This document shows, in pieces, positions 50,837 through 59,267 of a stretch of 64,000 nt of DNA. The stretch comes from Armatimonadota bacterium (lineage in GTDB: Bacteria > Armatimonadota > Fimbriimonadia > Fimbriimonadales > Fimbriimonadaceae). How positions within the stretch are numbered: position 1 is the first letter of the stretch; the number at the start of each line of letters is the position of its first letter. A program made the translations under genes and the position numbers. The DNA lies in assembly GCA_020161505.1 (NCBI GenBank), contig JAIUNY010000006.1:62001-126000 (forward strand), in the 5' to 3' direction. The notes under the pieces are model-generated. The model did no database searches. It had not been told where the DNA came from and saw only the letters and a program-made list of their open reading frames with translations.

Positions 50837-51945
50837 TGGGCGGGCTGAGGGATGCCGCCCAGGCTGGCGACGGCAAAGAAGTGGTCGTCCTTATTGACCC
50901 GGTCGATGGTGGTTTGGAGGGTGAACGCGTCGCCCTCGGGGGTGATTTCGCGGCAGCCTCGCCAGGTGGCGGAGGCCGTGTCGCGCCAATAGATGGCGTA
51001 CTTCTGGCCGGAGTTGCCTTGCCACCGGAGAGTGGTGGAGTGGCTTTGGTCGCGGACGATTCTCACGAAACTCGGGGCGGGTTCGGACTGGGCGAGCGAT
51101 GCGGCGCAGAGGGCATTGATCTGGGTGACATGGGCGAGGTAGTCGAAATCCATATGTTCGATGAGGTCATCGGGGGTGTGTTGGCGGGAGTATTCCTCGT
51201 GGACTTCGGTCAGGCGGACGGCAGAGAATCCGCGCATCGTGAAGGGCGTGTGGTCGCCGCCTCGTCCGAATCGGTCGCGGCGGAGGACAAGCTTGACCCT
51301 GAAATCCGACAGGTGTTGGCGCGTTTGCCACTCCATCCATCGGGCGAGTTCTCGGGCGTTGTGGCGGGGGGATTCTTCGCTGAAGACTCGGATCGCGGTG
51401 GGGTCAGAAAGACCGAGGAGGTTACCGCTGGAGCCGATCGTGTCGTTGTTGAGGACTGCTTCGAGATTCCAGTGCTCTCGCTGGGCGCGTTGGGCAAGGG
51501 CGTGAGCACCCAGAAGACCTTGCTCTTCGCCGCTGAGCAGGGCGAAGTGGATGGTGCACTCAGGCTGGATTGCGGCGAGGAGTCGGGCGACTTCGAGGAC
51601 GGCCGCGACCCCGCTGGCGTCATCGTTCGCGCCAGGGGCTCCGGGCTCGTGGGGTCGGACGCTGAGGTTGAGGCTATCGAAGTGGGCGGACAGAACGATG
51701 CGGCGGTCGGTGCGTCCGGGGAGGGTCCCGATCACGTTGGGAGCGAATCGGGGCTCGGGCACGCGGCGGCCTTTGGGCATCACGTAGCGCATGGTTTCGA
51801 CTTCGATCCCAGGGATTTGGGCGAGGTGAGCGGCGATCCACTCGGCGGCTTGGGCGCATCCGTCGCTGAGGGTGTTGCGCGTCGAAAGAGCGCTCAGGGC
51901 CTCAACGGTGGATCGGAGGCGGGTCGAATCCGGCATAAAGCTCAT
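50833..51945 (-). CDS. M28-family zinc aminopeptidase-like protein
   Basis: 370 residues without a clear signal peptide. The co-catalytic zinc site is intact: His88 and Asp in SAHFDS, Asp108 in GANDDASG, catalytic Glu140 and ligand Glu141 in SGEEQG, Asp168 in NNDTIG, and a His in the EEYSRQHTPDD segment near 256. The C-terminal 80 residues form a beta-sandwich add-on (STTLRWQGNSGQKYAIYW). Probably releases N-terminal residues from peptides. Divergent from the PhyH gene with 48 bases between starts. Confidence 0.93.
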   Translation of the reverse strand: MSFMPDSTRLRSTVEALSALSTRNTLSDGCAQAAEWIAAHLAQIPGIEVETMRYVMPKGRRVPEPRFAPNVIGTLPGRTDRRIVLSAHFDSLNLSVRPHEPGAPGANDDASGVAAVLEVARLLAAIQPECTIHFALLSGEEQGLLGAHALAQRAQREHWNLEAVLNNDTIGSSGNLLGLSDPTAIRVFSEESPRHNARELARWMEWQTRQHLSDFRVKLVLRRDRFGRGGDHTPFTMRGFSAVRLTEVHEEYSRQHTPDDLIEHMDFDYLAHVTQINALCAASLAQSEPAPSFVRIVRDQSHSTTLRWQGNSGQKYAIYWRDTASATWRGCREITPEGDAFTLQTTIDRVNKDDHFFAVASLGGIPQPAQ

Positions 51946-51977
51946 GACAATCTCTGTACGATACCTGCGCGATTGTC
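51946..51977. promoter_or_regulatory. Inverted repeat between divergent M28 and PhyH genes
   Basis: GACAATC (51946-51952) and GATTGTC (51971-51977) are perfect 7-base inverted repeats 18 bases apart, filling most of the 48-base gap. They could be one operator that controls both divergent promoters, or a site for a dimeric regulator. No regulator gene is adjacent. Confidence 0.5.
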
Positions 51978-51993
51978 GTAAGATTGAAGTGAG

Positions 51994-52818
51994 ATGTCAC
52001 GGCGCGAGGAGTTCGATTCGACGGGGTTTATCATTGCTCGGGGGCTGTTTTCCGAACAAGAAACGTCGGCCCTGCGGGATCACATGATGGAGGTCCGCAA
52101 GGACGAGCGTCCGGGGGATTTCTCCGGGGTGGATCTGACGAGCAATGATCCGCTGAAAAAGTATCCACGGATGATCCACATGCATCGCTGGGATGAGGCA
52201 AGTCTGCGGTGGATGATTGACGGGCGTCTGAATCAATGGATGACGGAGCTCACGGGCGGGTCGCCGATTGCCGTACAGACGATGCTCTACTTCAAGCCGC
52301 CGGGGGCTCGCGGGCAAGCGCTCCATCAGGATAACTACTATCTGAAGGCTCAGCCGGGAACCTGCATCGCGGCGTGGATGGCCCTGGATGACTGCGACGA
52401 AGAGAACGGCTGCATGATGGTGGTGCCGGGGTCTCAGGATTTGCCGATGCTCTGCACGATCCAGGCGGACACGACTCAGAGCTTCACGGACGTCACGGTG
52501 CCGATTCCGCCGGGCATGGAAGCCGTCCCGGTTCGGATGAAAGCCGGGGATGTTCTTTTCTTCAACGGATCACTGATCCACGGGTCGTATCCGAATGTGA
52601 GCGAAACGCGATTCCGTCGAGCGATGATCGGACACTACATCACGGCGGAGGCGAGCAAGGTTTCCGAATTCTACCATCCGTGCTTGCGGATGGATGGCAC
52701 GGAAGTCGAGCGGGACATCGCGGAAGGCGGCGGGTCGTGTGGCCAGTTCGTTGATCGCGATGGCGAGAAGGTTCTGGAGATGGTCGCCGCCACCCACTCC
52801 GGCCCCGCGCATGAGTGA
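51994..52818 (+). CDS. Phytanoyl-CoA dioxygenase (PhyH)-family 2-oxoglutarate/iron enzyme
   Basis: 274 residues. The double-stranded beta-helix iron site is intact: HxD at His111 and Asp113 (ALHQDNYYLK), distal His196 in NGSLIHGSYPN, and an Arg about ten residues later for 2-oxoglutarate (TRFRRA). AWMALDDCDEENGCMMVVPGSQ is the standard PhyH core. Such enzymes hydroxylate or oxidise small molecules. Head of a PhyH-GH4 pair on the plus strand, so its substrate may be sugar-derived; that is inference. Confidence 0.93.
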   Translation: MSRREEFDSTGFIIARGLFSEQETSALRDHMMEVRKDERPGDFSGVDLTSNDPLKKYPRMIHMHRWDEASLRWMIDGRLNQWMTELTGGSPIAVQTMLYFKPPGARGQALHQDNYYLKAQPGTCIAAWMALDDCDEENGCMMVVPGSQDLPMLCTIQADTTQSFTDVTVPIPPGMEAVPVRMKAGDVLFFNGSLIHGSYPNVSETRFRRAMIGHYITAEASKVSEFYHPCLRMDGTEVERDIAEGGGSCGQFVDRDGEKVLEMVAATHSGPAHE

Positions 52819-52881
52819 GTTTCTACGGTACAGGGAAGCTCCCATCGATGAATTCTGGTGAGATAGGTCTCGGGTGACTGA

Positions 52882-54378
52882 ATGAAAATCGCGATTATTG
52901 GTGCCGGGAGTGTGGGGTTTACGCGGACTTTGGTGCGCGATATCTTGACCGTCCCGGAGCTCCGGGAGACCCAGTTTGCATTGATGGACATCAACTTGCG
53001 CAATGCGGAGATGGTCGCGCAGCTGCTGGACAAGGACATTAGCGCGGCAGGTTTCCCCGCCGAGCTTCATCTAACCACAGATCAACGGGAGGCGATTTCC
53101 GGCGCGAACTACGTGATCTGCTGCATCCGTCATGGAGGCCTCGAAGCCTTCGCCACCGACGTGGAGATCCCGCTCGCGTATGGGGTGGATCAATGCGTCG
53201 GCGATACGCTCGGCCCTGGGGGAATCATGTACGGTCAGCGGCACATTCCTGTGATCCTCAGCATCTGCAAGGACATCCGCGAGGTTGCCGAACCCGGCTG
53301 CTTGTTCCTCAACTACAGCAATCCGATGGCGATGCTGACCTGGGCGGCGGCAAAACATGGCGGGGTGGATGTCGTCGGGCTCTGCCATGGGGTTCAGGGC
53401 GGGCACCATCTCATCGCTTCCGCCTTCGGGCTCAAGAAACAGGAGGTCGATGTCATCTGTGCAGGGATCAATCACCAGACGTGGTACGTGCAGATTCGGC
53501 ACCAAGGCAAGGATTTGACCGGCGAGCTTCTGGCGGCGATGGAGGCTCATCCGACGATCTCCCAGACCGAAAAGGTGCGGATCGACATGCTCCGGCGGTT
53601 CGGCTACTTCAGCACCGAGAGCAATGGCCACTTGAGTGAATATGTGCCGTGGTACCGCAAGAGACCCGAGGACATCCCGCAATGGATCGACACCAGTTCC
53701 TGGATCAATGGCGAAACGGGGGGGTATTTGCGGGTGTGCACCGAGGGGCGGAACTGGTTTGAACATGACTTCCCGAACTGGCTTGCAGAAGTTCCCTACG
53801 ACTTTGCGCCAGAAAAGCGAAGCGAGGAGCATGGCTCCTTCATCATCGAAGGGCGCGAGACGGGCCGGGTCTACCGGGGCCACTTCAACCGAGTGAACTG
53901 CGGCACGATTAGCAATCTGCCGAGCGACTGCATCATCGAGGCACCTGGCTATGTGGATGGGAATGGCATTCAGATGACGGTCGTGGGAGACTTGCCTCTC
54001 GGTTGCGCGGCGGTGTGCTCCGCCTCTGTTTCAGTGCAGCGACTCGCAGTCGAGGCGGCGATGCACGGCGATGTGGATCTGCTGAAGCAGGCGATGATGC
54101 TCGATCCTCTCACTGGGGCGGTGTGCGATCCCCGCCAGATTTGGCAGATGGCCGACGAGTTGCTTGTCGCTCAGGCCGAATGGCTGCCTCAGTATGCCGC
54201 CGAGATCCCGAATGCGAAGGCTCGGCTCGATCGGGGGCCTCTTGTTCCGACGAACCGGGAGAACCGCGGTGCGGTGAGAATCCACACGAAAACGGTGGAG
54301 GAAATGGAGCAAGGCCATTCCGCCGGGAAGGAGACAGCCGGGAAGTCCGACAAAGCAGGAATGACCTCGCCGAGCTAA
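52882..54378 (+). CDS. GH4-family NAD/metal-dependent glycosidase (alpha-galactosidase/glucosidase type)
   Basis: 498 residues, slightly longer than usual. The N-terminal Rossmann fold starts IAIIGAGSVGFTRTLVRDIL; the metal- and NAD-binding motifs are NYSNPMAMLTWA, GLCHGVQGGHH (Cys and His ligand region) and ICAGINHQTWY. GH4 enzymes oxidise C3 of the sugar, eliminate the aglycone and reduce again, and need manganese. The NYSNPM and LCHG forms fit MelA-type alpha-galactosidases. C-terminal 40 residues are variable. Follows PhyH by 63 bases. Confidence 0.93.
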   Translation: MKIAIIGAGSVGFTRTLVRDILTVPELRETQFALMDINLRNAEMVAQLLDKDISAAGFPAELHLTTDQREAISGANYVICCIRHGGLEAFATDVEIPLAYGVDQCVGDTLGPGGIMYGQRHIPVILSICKDIREVAEPGCLFLNYSNPMAMLTWAAAKHGGVDVVGLCHGVQGGHHLIASAFGLKKQEVDVICAGINHQTWYVQIRHQGKDLTGELLAAMEAHPTISQTEKVRIDMLRRFGYFSTESNGHLSEYVPWYRKRPEDIPQWIDTSSWINGETGGYLRVCTEGRNWFEHDFPNWLAEVPYDFAPEKRSEEHGSFIIEGRETGRVYRGHFNRVNCGTISNLPSDCIIEAPGYVDGNGIQMTVVGDLPLGCAAVCSASVSVQRLAVEAAMHGDVDLLKQAMMLDPLTGAVCDPRQIWQMADELLVAQAEWLPQYAAEIPNAKARLDRGPLVPTNRENRGAVRIHTKTVEEMEQGHSAGKETAGKSDKAGMTSPS

Positions 54379-54382
54379 CTCC

Positions 54383-55468
54383 TTAGCTTTGAAGCAAGGC
54401 GTAGAGTTCGGCGAGAGTGTAGTCGCCCCCGTGGCGTTCGGATTGCCGAATGCCGAGGCGCGAAGTCTTGGTCGGGAGTTCAGCCGTCGATCCCTTTGAC
54501 GCGAGCCAGGCCTTGGCTTCTTCGGCGGTGAACTTGGCGAACTCAATATTCGCCAGGCATCGTCCCGGACGCACCGCGGCTTCGTTTAGCTTCTCAATGC
54601 CCATGTTGGCGGTGAACACAAACATGATGTTCAGACCTTGGCCGATCATCCCATCGAGAAGGTTGAGGAGGCGTCCGGTTTCCTGGCCGATCTTGCTCTT
54701 GGCGTCAGCGGCGAGGAATTCGTCAGCATCATCGAACAGGAAGACGGTGTAGCGCTTGTCGTTCGGTTCTTTATCGGGCGGAACCATATCCGGCTCTTCG
54801 GGAAGCAGGCCCATCATGTATTTGGGGGTGCGGAAAAACTCGTGGGGGTCGATGACGTAGATCGCGTGGCTCCACTCGTTCCAGCTTCGGATGAGAGATC
54901 GCAAGGCGTGGGTTTTGCCGGTTCCTGGAGGGCCGTTGAAGACGACGAGTCGCCCCGAGGCTCCGGGTCGGAGGCTCATCAGCCGCGCGAGTTCGGCCCG
55001 GGTCGGCTCGGGATAATTGGCGGCAAGATCGCTCCATTCGCCCGCTTCAATATCTCGGGTTCGGGTGCTCGGGTAGCCGCGCTCTTCGTGGGCAAAGGTG
55101 ACCTTGATATGGTCCTGCTTGGCCTCTTTGCTGACAAAGAACTTCTCAAACGCGATTCCGAGTTCTTGAGTGAGCTCGGGGTCTTGGGTGGCGACGGTGT
55201 AGCGGCTCCCGTTCAGGATCAGGCTGGCGTCGTCTCGCTCGGCAAAGAAGAGAATGTCCTTGCGGTAATGGTGCGTGTAAACGACCTCAAAGTTTTGCTC
55301 CGCAAGCCAGGCGAGGGCGTCGAGGCGTTGGAACTCTCCGGTCATGTAGTCTTCACGCTCGACGATGACGTCGAAGCGCTCGAGTGACGTGAAATAGAGC
55401 CCGTTTCCGATATCGGATCCGGTGCTGGTTTGGCTGAGATCAAAGTGCTTGGGAATCCCCTTCGGCAT
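54383..55468 (-). CDS. AAA-family ATPase (DUF5925-like)
   Basis: 361 residues. An N-terminal domain (about 1-160) of mixed structure (FDVIVEREDYMTGEFQRLDAL, then YPSTRTRDIEAGEWSDLAANYP) is followed by an AAA core: Walker A NGPPGTGKTHALR at about 179-190, Walker B TVFLFDDADEF at 241-250, a sensor-1-like MFVFTANMG, and an Arg-finger region AAVRPGRCLANIEF. It resembles BCS1/DUF5925-type ATPases. The client is unknown. It converges with the GH4 gene with 4 bases between stops. Confidence 0.87.
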   Translation of the reverse strand: MPKGIPKHFDLSQTSTGSDIGNGLYFTSLERFDVIVEREDYMTGEFQRLDALAWLAEQNFEVVYTHHYRKDILFFAERDDASLILNGSRYTVATQDPELTQELGIAFEKFFVSKEAKQDHIKVTFAHEERGYPSTRTRDIEAGEWSDLAANYPEPTRAELARLMSLRPGASGRLVVFNGPPGTGKTHALRSLIRSWNEWSHAIYVIDPHEFFRTPKYMMGLLPEEPDMVPPDKEPNDKRYTVFLFDDADEFLAADAKSKIGQETGRLLNLLDGMIGQGLNIMFVFTANMGIEKLNEAAVRPGRCLANIEFAKFTAEEAKAWLASKGSTAELPTKTSRLGIRQSERHGGDYTLAELYALLQS

Positions 55469-55590
55469 AGGATCTAGTTTACGGGGAAGTTTCGCGGCGC
55501 GTTGCAGGGGCCCGGTGAATCTTGGGGGAGAAGTTGGGGAGGCCCAATTTTCAATGAAAAGTGAAAACTCGATTCGGGCGAGCGAGTAGA

Positions 55591-56691
55591 ATGGCAGTAG
55601 CGATGGCTTCCACGCTCACCCCCGATATCACGATTGAGACGATTGCCGACAAGGTCTATTCCGGCGAGCGGATCACGCCCGAGGACGCGATGTTCCTCTA
55701 CCACCACCCGAATCTGATCGATCTGGCGACTCTGGCGAACTATCGCCGGGAGCAGGCGACCGATCCGAACACGGTGACGTACATCATCGGGCGGATTCTG
55801 AATTACACCAACGTTTGCTGGGTTCGGTGTAAGTTCTGCGCGTTTTATCGAGTGCCGAACCACACCGAAGGGTACACGCTGACGGATGAGGAGATTCTCG
55901 ATAAGGTTCGCGACACGGTGGAGAAGGGCGGGGTTGAGATTCTGTTCCAGGGCGGACTGAATCCAAAGCTCAAGATTGATTACTACGAGCGCGTTTTCGG
56001 CCTGATCAAGGACAAGTATCCGGAGGTCATTCTGCATGCGCTGAGCCCGGCGGAGATCATCTACATTGCCCACATCAGCAAGCTGACACTGCGCGATTGT
56101 CTGGCGCGGCTCAAGGCGGTTGGTCTGCACTCGATTCCTGGTGCGGGCGGCGAGATTTTGGTCGACCGGGTGCGCAAGATCATTGCTCCGTACAAGGACA
56201 CCACCGATGAATGGCTGGAGTGCATGCGCACAGCGGCGAGTCTGGGGATTCGGAGCACGGCGAGCATGATGTTTGGCCACGTGGAGACGCTGGAGGATCG
56301 GGTGGAGCACTTGGGCCGGATCCGGGATTTGCAGGATGAATGCCAGCCCTTCCGCGCGTTCGTAACGTGGAACTTCCAGCCGGAAGAAACGAACCTGCCC
56401 ATCGACAAGAAGGCGAGTGCGTTTGATTATCTTCGGACGGTCGCGGTGAGTCGTATCTTTCTCGATAACTTTGATAACTTGCAGCTTTCGATCTTGACCC
56501 AAGGGCCGAAGATCGCCCAGCTCGCTCTGCGGTATGGGGCGAACGATTTCGGTTCCACGATGATCGAGGAGAACGTCGTGAGCGCGGCGGGCAACAAGTT
56601 CATCCTGAGCAGCACGGAGTTCGAGCGGTTGATCGAGGATGCGGGATATCAGGCCCGGCGTCGGAATACTCGGTACGAGCTGCTGGGTTGA
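55591..56691 (+). CDS. mqnC: Cyclic dehypoxanthinyl futalosine synthase MqnC (radical SAM)
   Basis: 366 residues from ATG at 55591; ATG at 55603 or GTG at 55561 are alternatives. The 4Fe-4S cluster motif is CWVRCKFC at Cys76, 80 and 83, within NYTNVCWVRCKFCAFYR, the hallmark of the MqnC/CofH/MqnE group. GGVEILFQGGLNPKLKIDYYE, LHALSPAEI, SIPGAGGEILVDRVR and TASMMFGHVE are typical of MqnC. It closes the spiro ring of futalosine in the menaquinone pathway that replaces the classic MenF-MenA route. No other mqn gene is nearby. Confidence 0.93.
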   Translation: MAVAMASTLTPDITIETIADKVYSGERITPEDAMFLYHHPNLIDLATLANYRREQATDPNTVTYIIGRILNYTNVCWVRCKFCAFYRVPNHTEGYTLTDEEILDKVRDTVEKGGVEILFQGGLNPKLKIDYYERVFGLIKDKYPEVILHALSPAEIIYIAHISKLTLRDCLARLKAVGLHSIPGAGGEILVDRVRKIIAPYKDTTDEWLECMRTAASLGIRSTASMMFGHVETLEDRVEHLGRIRDLQDECQPFRAFVTWNFQPEETNLPIDKKASAFDYLRTVAVSRIFLDNFDNLQLSILTQGPKIAQLALRYGANDFGSTMIEENVVSAAGNKFILSSTEFERLIEDAGYQARRRNTRYELLG

Positions 56692-56714
56692 TCAATTTAG
56701 GGAATCGCTACGAG

Positions 56715-56744
56715 GACGCCGCACCCTTTTCTGGGCGCGGCGTC
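56715..56744 (+). terminator. Hairpin after mqnC
   Basis: GACGCCGC (56715-56722) and GCGGCGTC (56737-56744) form a perfect 8-base stem 24 bases past the mqnC stop. The following TCTCTG has no real T-run, so it is a weak or assisted terminator, or a leader hairpin of the next gene. Confidence 0.5.
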
Positions 56745-56786
56745 TCTGCATGAGTAGGAGGCTCTCGATGATGAGAGCGTACGAAC

Positions 56787-57269
56787 ATGATCGGAACCCT
56801 TAGTTTGGCGATGGTTCTGCTCACGCCTCCGGAATTTCCGAAGACGGTGGAGCAGGCGATTTTGGCGGCTTATGATGACGAATGCCGGGCGGAGCAGACT
56901 TACCTGGCGATCATGGCGGAGTTCGGCGAACGGAACCCGTTCAAGAACATCCGCCAAGCGGAAATTCGGCACCAGCAAAGCCTGATTCCGCACTTCAAGA
57001 CTTACAAGCTCACTGTCCCCGAGAATCGTTATGCCCGTAAAGAAAAGGAATCGGAGGACTCCTGGCAAGCTCGTCTGGGAGTGCCGAAGACCTTCAAGGA
57101 GGCCCTGGCGGCGGGTCTTCAGGCGGAAAAGGATAACGTGAAGCTCTACGACGCGATCTTCAAGATCGACCTCACGCCGGAGTTGGAAGACACGTTCGAG
57201 CATCTCCGCTGGGCAAGCCAGGAGCGACATCTCCCGGCCTTCGAGCGGGCGTATCGAAACCAGAAATAG
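56787..57269 (+). CDS. Ferritin-like DUF2202-type protein
   Basis: 160 residues. Hydrophobic N-terminus (MIGTLSLAMVLLTPPEF) may be a signal peptide. Four helices with paired Glu/His metal-type residues: AYDDECRAEQTYLAIMAEFGE, FKNIRQAEIRHQQSLIPHF, ALAAGLQAEKDNVKLYDAIF, and LRWASQERHLPAFERA. The pattern ExxH in helices 2 and 4 fits a ferritin-like di-metal fold and the DUF2202 group. Role in metal handling or oxidative stress is inferred; family function is not established. Confidence 0.85.
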   Translation: MIGTLSLAMVLLTPPEFPKTVEQAILAAYDDECRAEQTYLAIMAEFGERNPFKNIRQAEIRHQQSLIPHFKTYKLTVPENRYARKEKESEDSWQARLGVPKTFKEALAAGLQAEKDNVKLYDAIFKIDLTPELEDTFEHLRWASQERHLPAFERAYRNQK

Positions 57270-57326
57270 GGTACGTTTTTGGTGGCATGGTTTCCTCCGG
57301 GGTGAGCTTCCCCGGAGGAAGCTTGA

Positions 57327-57782
57327 GTGGGGGCGACGGTGACTGTGGCAAGTTTGGGAGCATGGTTTTCGGAGGATGCGAGGCGCGATCGGTTCCGCCG
57401 GGCCAGATTCGTGTTTTTGGGGCTTGGTGTTGCCTTCTTTCTCCTCGGCTTTTCGTACGCGGGATTTTTCTTCACGAACCGCAGAGTGCCGTTGGCGGAA
57501 TGCGCGGTTTCCGCGCGGGGCACGGTGTTTGAGGTCTCTTGCCCGGGAGCAAAGGTGATGGGAATCTCGGCGGACAAGCTGGCTCAGGTGAGGCGTGGGG
57601 ATCCGGTGATCTACGTCGATGGCTCGGGCCAGGGAAGAGTGCTGGTTCGACAAGTCGCGGTGAGCATCTTGCTGATTTCAGGGGTGCTGTTCGTCTTGTA
57701 CTACAACGGACAAAGATTGCAAAGAGACTTAGGCACCTGGCAGGAAGCAACTTACGGGGTCTCTGGTGATGAAGTCAGATGA
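57327..57782 (+). CDS. Small two-helix membrane protein, cluster gene 1
   Basis: 151 residues from GTG at 57327 with GGAGGAAGC upstream. Two membrane helices: about 30-47 (FLGLGVAFFLLGFSYAGFFF) and about 111-125 (VSILLISGVLFVLYY). The segment between (residues 52-105) is outside and contains a Cys pair (ECAVSARGTVFEVSCPG), possibly a disulfide. C-terminus cytoplasmic. No family recognised. First of six small membrane-protein genes in a row. Confidence 0.66.
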   Translation: MGATVTVASLGAWFSEDARRDRFRRARFVFLGLGVAFFLLGFSYAGFFFTNRRVPLAECAVSARGTVFEVSCPGAKVMGISADKLAQVRRGDPVIYVDGSGQGRVLVRQVAVSILLISGVLFVLYYNGQRLQRDLGTWQEATYGVSGDEVR

Positions 57783-57822
57783 ATCCACGAGCGTTTGTCG
57801 GCCACGCTGAGGACAGTCTTCG

Positions 57823-58062
57823 GTGAAGCATTGGCGAAAGGGTAGGCGGAGGATCGGGTCTCTGAGGTTCGGGACGAAGCTGGAGCGGGCGGAGAGGTGG
57901 CTGACAGGCGGCCTCATGCTCCCGATGCTGTGGGGGCTTTTCCCCGTGAAGCCTCCGCTGTGGCTTGCGGTCATTCTTCTCATCATCTGGGTGATTCTGT
58001 TCGTGGCTTGGATCGTCGTGGCCATCAAGAGCCATTACGAAGTGCCCAAGGGGTGGTCGTGA
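57823..58062 (+). CDS. Small membrane protein, cluster gene 2
   Basis: 79 residues from GTG at 57823 with TGAGGAC upstream. Basic N-terminus (KHWRKGRRRIGSLR) and two hydrophobic stretches: about 29-44 (GGLMLPMLWGLFPVKPPLW) and 45-65 (LAVILLIIWVILFVAWIVVAI). Its stop overlaps the next start as GTGA. Unknown function. Confidence 0.6.
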   Translation: MKHWRKGRRRIGSLRFGTKLERAERWLTGGLMLPMLWGLFPVKPPLWLAVILLIIWVILFVAWIVVAIKSHYEVPKGWS

Positions 58063-58424
58063 TCTGGGTGGCAATCCTGGTTCTCTCGGGCTACCTCGGG
58101 GTCATGCTGGCGCTGAATCACGCCGTTGGACGGTTGATTTTCGCCAGCGACTCGCCGGGGCGGACGGCGTTGATTTGGGCTGGGGTCGTCTTCGTGCCTC
58201 TGGACGCTGTGCCGTTCTTGATCCTGGCCATCCTTCGACCAGTGAACTGGGTGGGCGTCGCTTTCGGACTGGTCGTTTTGCTTTTCGCCAGGGTCACGCT
58301 CTACTGGCCCTGGGAGGAAAGGGCGGCGATCTGGGCAAGTCGGATCGGGCAGGGTGCGGCGTTTTACTTCCTCATCTTTGTGCGATTTGCTCTGGTCATC
58401 CGGGAGGTAGAAGGCCTTGGGTGA
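58059..58424 (+). CDS. Small multi-pass membrane protein, cluster gene 3
   Basis: 121 residues from GTG at 58059, which overlaps the stop of gene 2 as GTGA. Four hydrophobic helices (about residues 2-20, 36-55, 58-74 and 95-112): IWVAILVLSGYLGVMLAL, ALIWAGVVFVPLDAVPFLIL, WVGVAFGLVVLLFARV and GAAFYFLIFVRFALV. Unknown function; overlaps the next gene by 8 bases. Confidence 0.62.
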   Translation: MIWVAILVLSGYLGVMLALNHAVGRLIFASDSPGRTALIWAGVVFVPLDAVPFLILAILRPVNWVGVAFGLVVLLFARVTLYWPWEERAAIWASRIGQGAAFYFLIFVRFALVIREVEGLG

Positions 58425-58671
58425 CAGTCTTTGGCTTGCGGTGAGCTTGCTTTTGAATATCCTTGCGTTGCTCGGGCTTCGCGGGGCGCCGCCTTCGATT
58501 TGGAGAGTCGTCGGTTTCGGCTCTGTAGCATCGTGGGGATTGTTTGTCTTGATGGGGCAGCCGCTTTGGGCCGGACTGGCCACGCTGGTTACGTGCGCGA
58601 TTGCGGTGGTAACTTTGTCATCGGCTGAGAGGGAAGCATGGGAAAGTGGAGGCAGTCAGCATTGGGAATAG
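58417..58671 (+). CDS. Small membrane protein, cluster gene 4
   Basis: 84 residues from TTG at 58417, with GGGAGG ten bases upstream. Two or three hydrophobic segments: LWLAVSLLLNILALLGL, VGFGSVASWGLFVLMG and LWAGLATLVTCAIAVVTL, then a hydrophilic end. Start codon is the least certain; GTG choices nearby are out of frame. It overlaps gene 3 by 8 bases and gene 5 by 34 bases. Confidence 0.52.
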   Translation: MGDSLWLAVSLLLNILALLGLRGAPPSIWRVVGFGSVASWGLFVLMGQPLWAGLATLVTCAIAVVTLSSAEREAWESGGSQHWE

Positions 58672-58934
58672 TTGTCGCGATTGTGTTTGCCGTCCTGGTG
58701 GGCATCGCGTCCTTTGCAGAGAGGGATTTGGTGAACGGGGCCCTGATCGCAGGGGTGATTGGGATCAACTTACTCCCGCTCGCCATCAAGAAAACGAGTG
58801 TGGGCAAGACACTCCTCCGCATTTTGCTGGCGATGGGGCTCGCCATTGTGATCCTCCTCCCGTTCTCCCATCCGGTCGTGCTGGCAATGAAAGTCTGCGC
58901 AGTTGAGGGGCTGGTGCGTGCGGTCGGAACTTGA
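58638..58934 (+). CDS. Small membrane protein, cluster gene 5
   Basis: 98 residues from ATG at 58638 with GAGAGGGAAGC directly upstream. Three hydrophobic helices: ALGIVVAIVFAVLVGIASF, VNGALIAGVIGINLLPLAI and ILLAMGLAIVILLPFSHPVVLAM. Unknown function. It lies out of frame over the tail of gene 4. Confidence 0.6.
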   Translation: MGKWRQSALGIVVAIVFAVLVGIASFAERDLVNGALIAGVIGINLLPLAIKKTSVGKTLLRILLAMGLAIVILLPFSHPVVLAMKVCAVEGLVRAVGT

Positions 58935-58988
58935 GCCAATTGTTCTGCCTTGCTGTCCGGGGGATACAGTTGATCGGATGAGGCGGGC

Positions 58989-59201
58989 ATGACGCAAAGC
59001 CAATTCTTGATGTGCTGGATTCTGACCATCGCGCTGGTTCCCGTTGCGGCGATTCACATGAAGCGGTCGATTGGGCACTATCGCGATCAAGCAGGCATGA
59101 GAACCACCGAGCAGTTGCTCTACATTTGGATGCTTGGCGTCCAGCTCTTACTGATGCTCGCGACGATTGGACTGCTCATACCCCGCGTCTTCCCGCGATG
59201 A
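58989..59201 (+). CDS. Small membrane protein, cluster gene 6
   Basis: 70 residues from ATG at 58989 with GAGGCGGG upstream. Two helices: FLMCWILTIALVPVAAI and LYIWMLGVQLLLMLATIGLLI, separated by a basic loop (HMKRSIGHYRDQAGMRT). Last of the six-gene run; 66 bases separate it from the phosphoesterase gene. Confidence 0.58.
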   Translation: MTQSQFLMCWILTIALVPVAAIHMKRSIGHYRDQAGMRTTEQLLYIWMLGVQLLLMLATIGLLIPRVFPR

Positions 59202-59267
59202 TCCGTCCTCATCGGGAGGAATATTCTTCATCCCCTCTTAACACCCCAGGAGAATCGCTGGGGTAGC

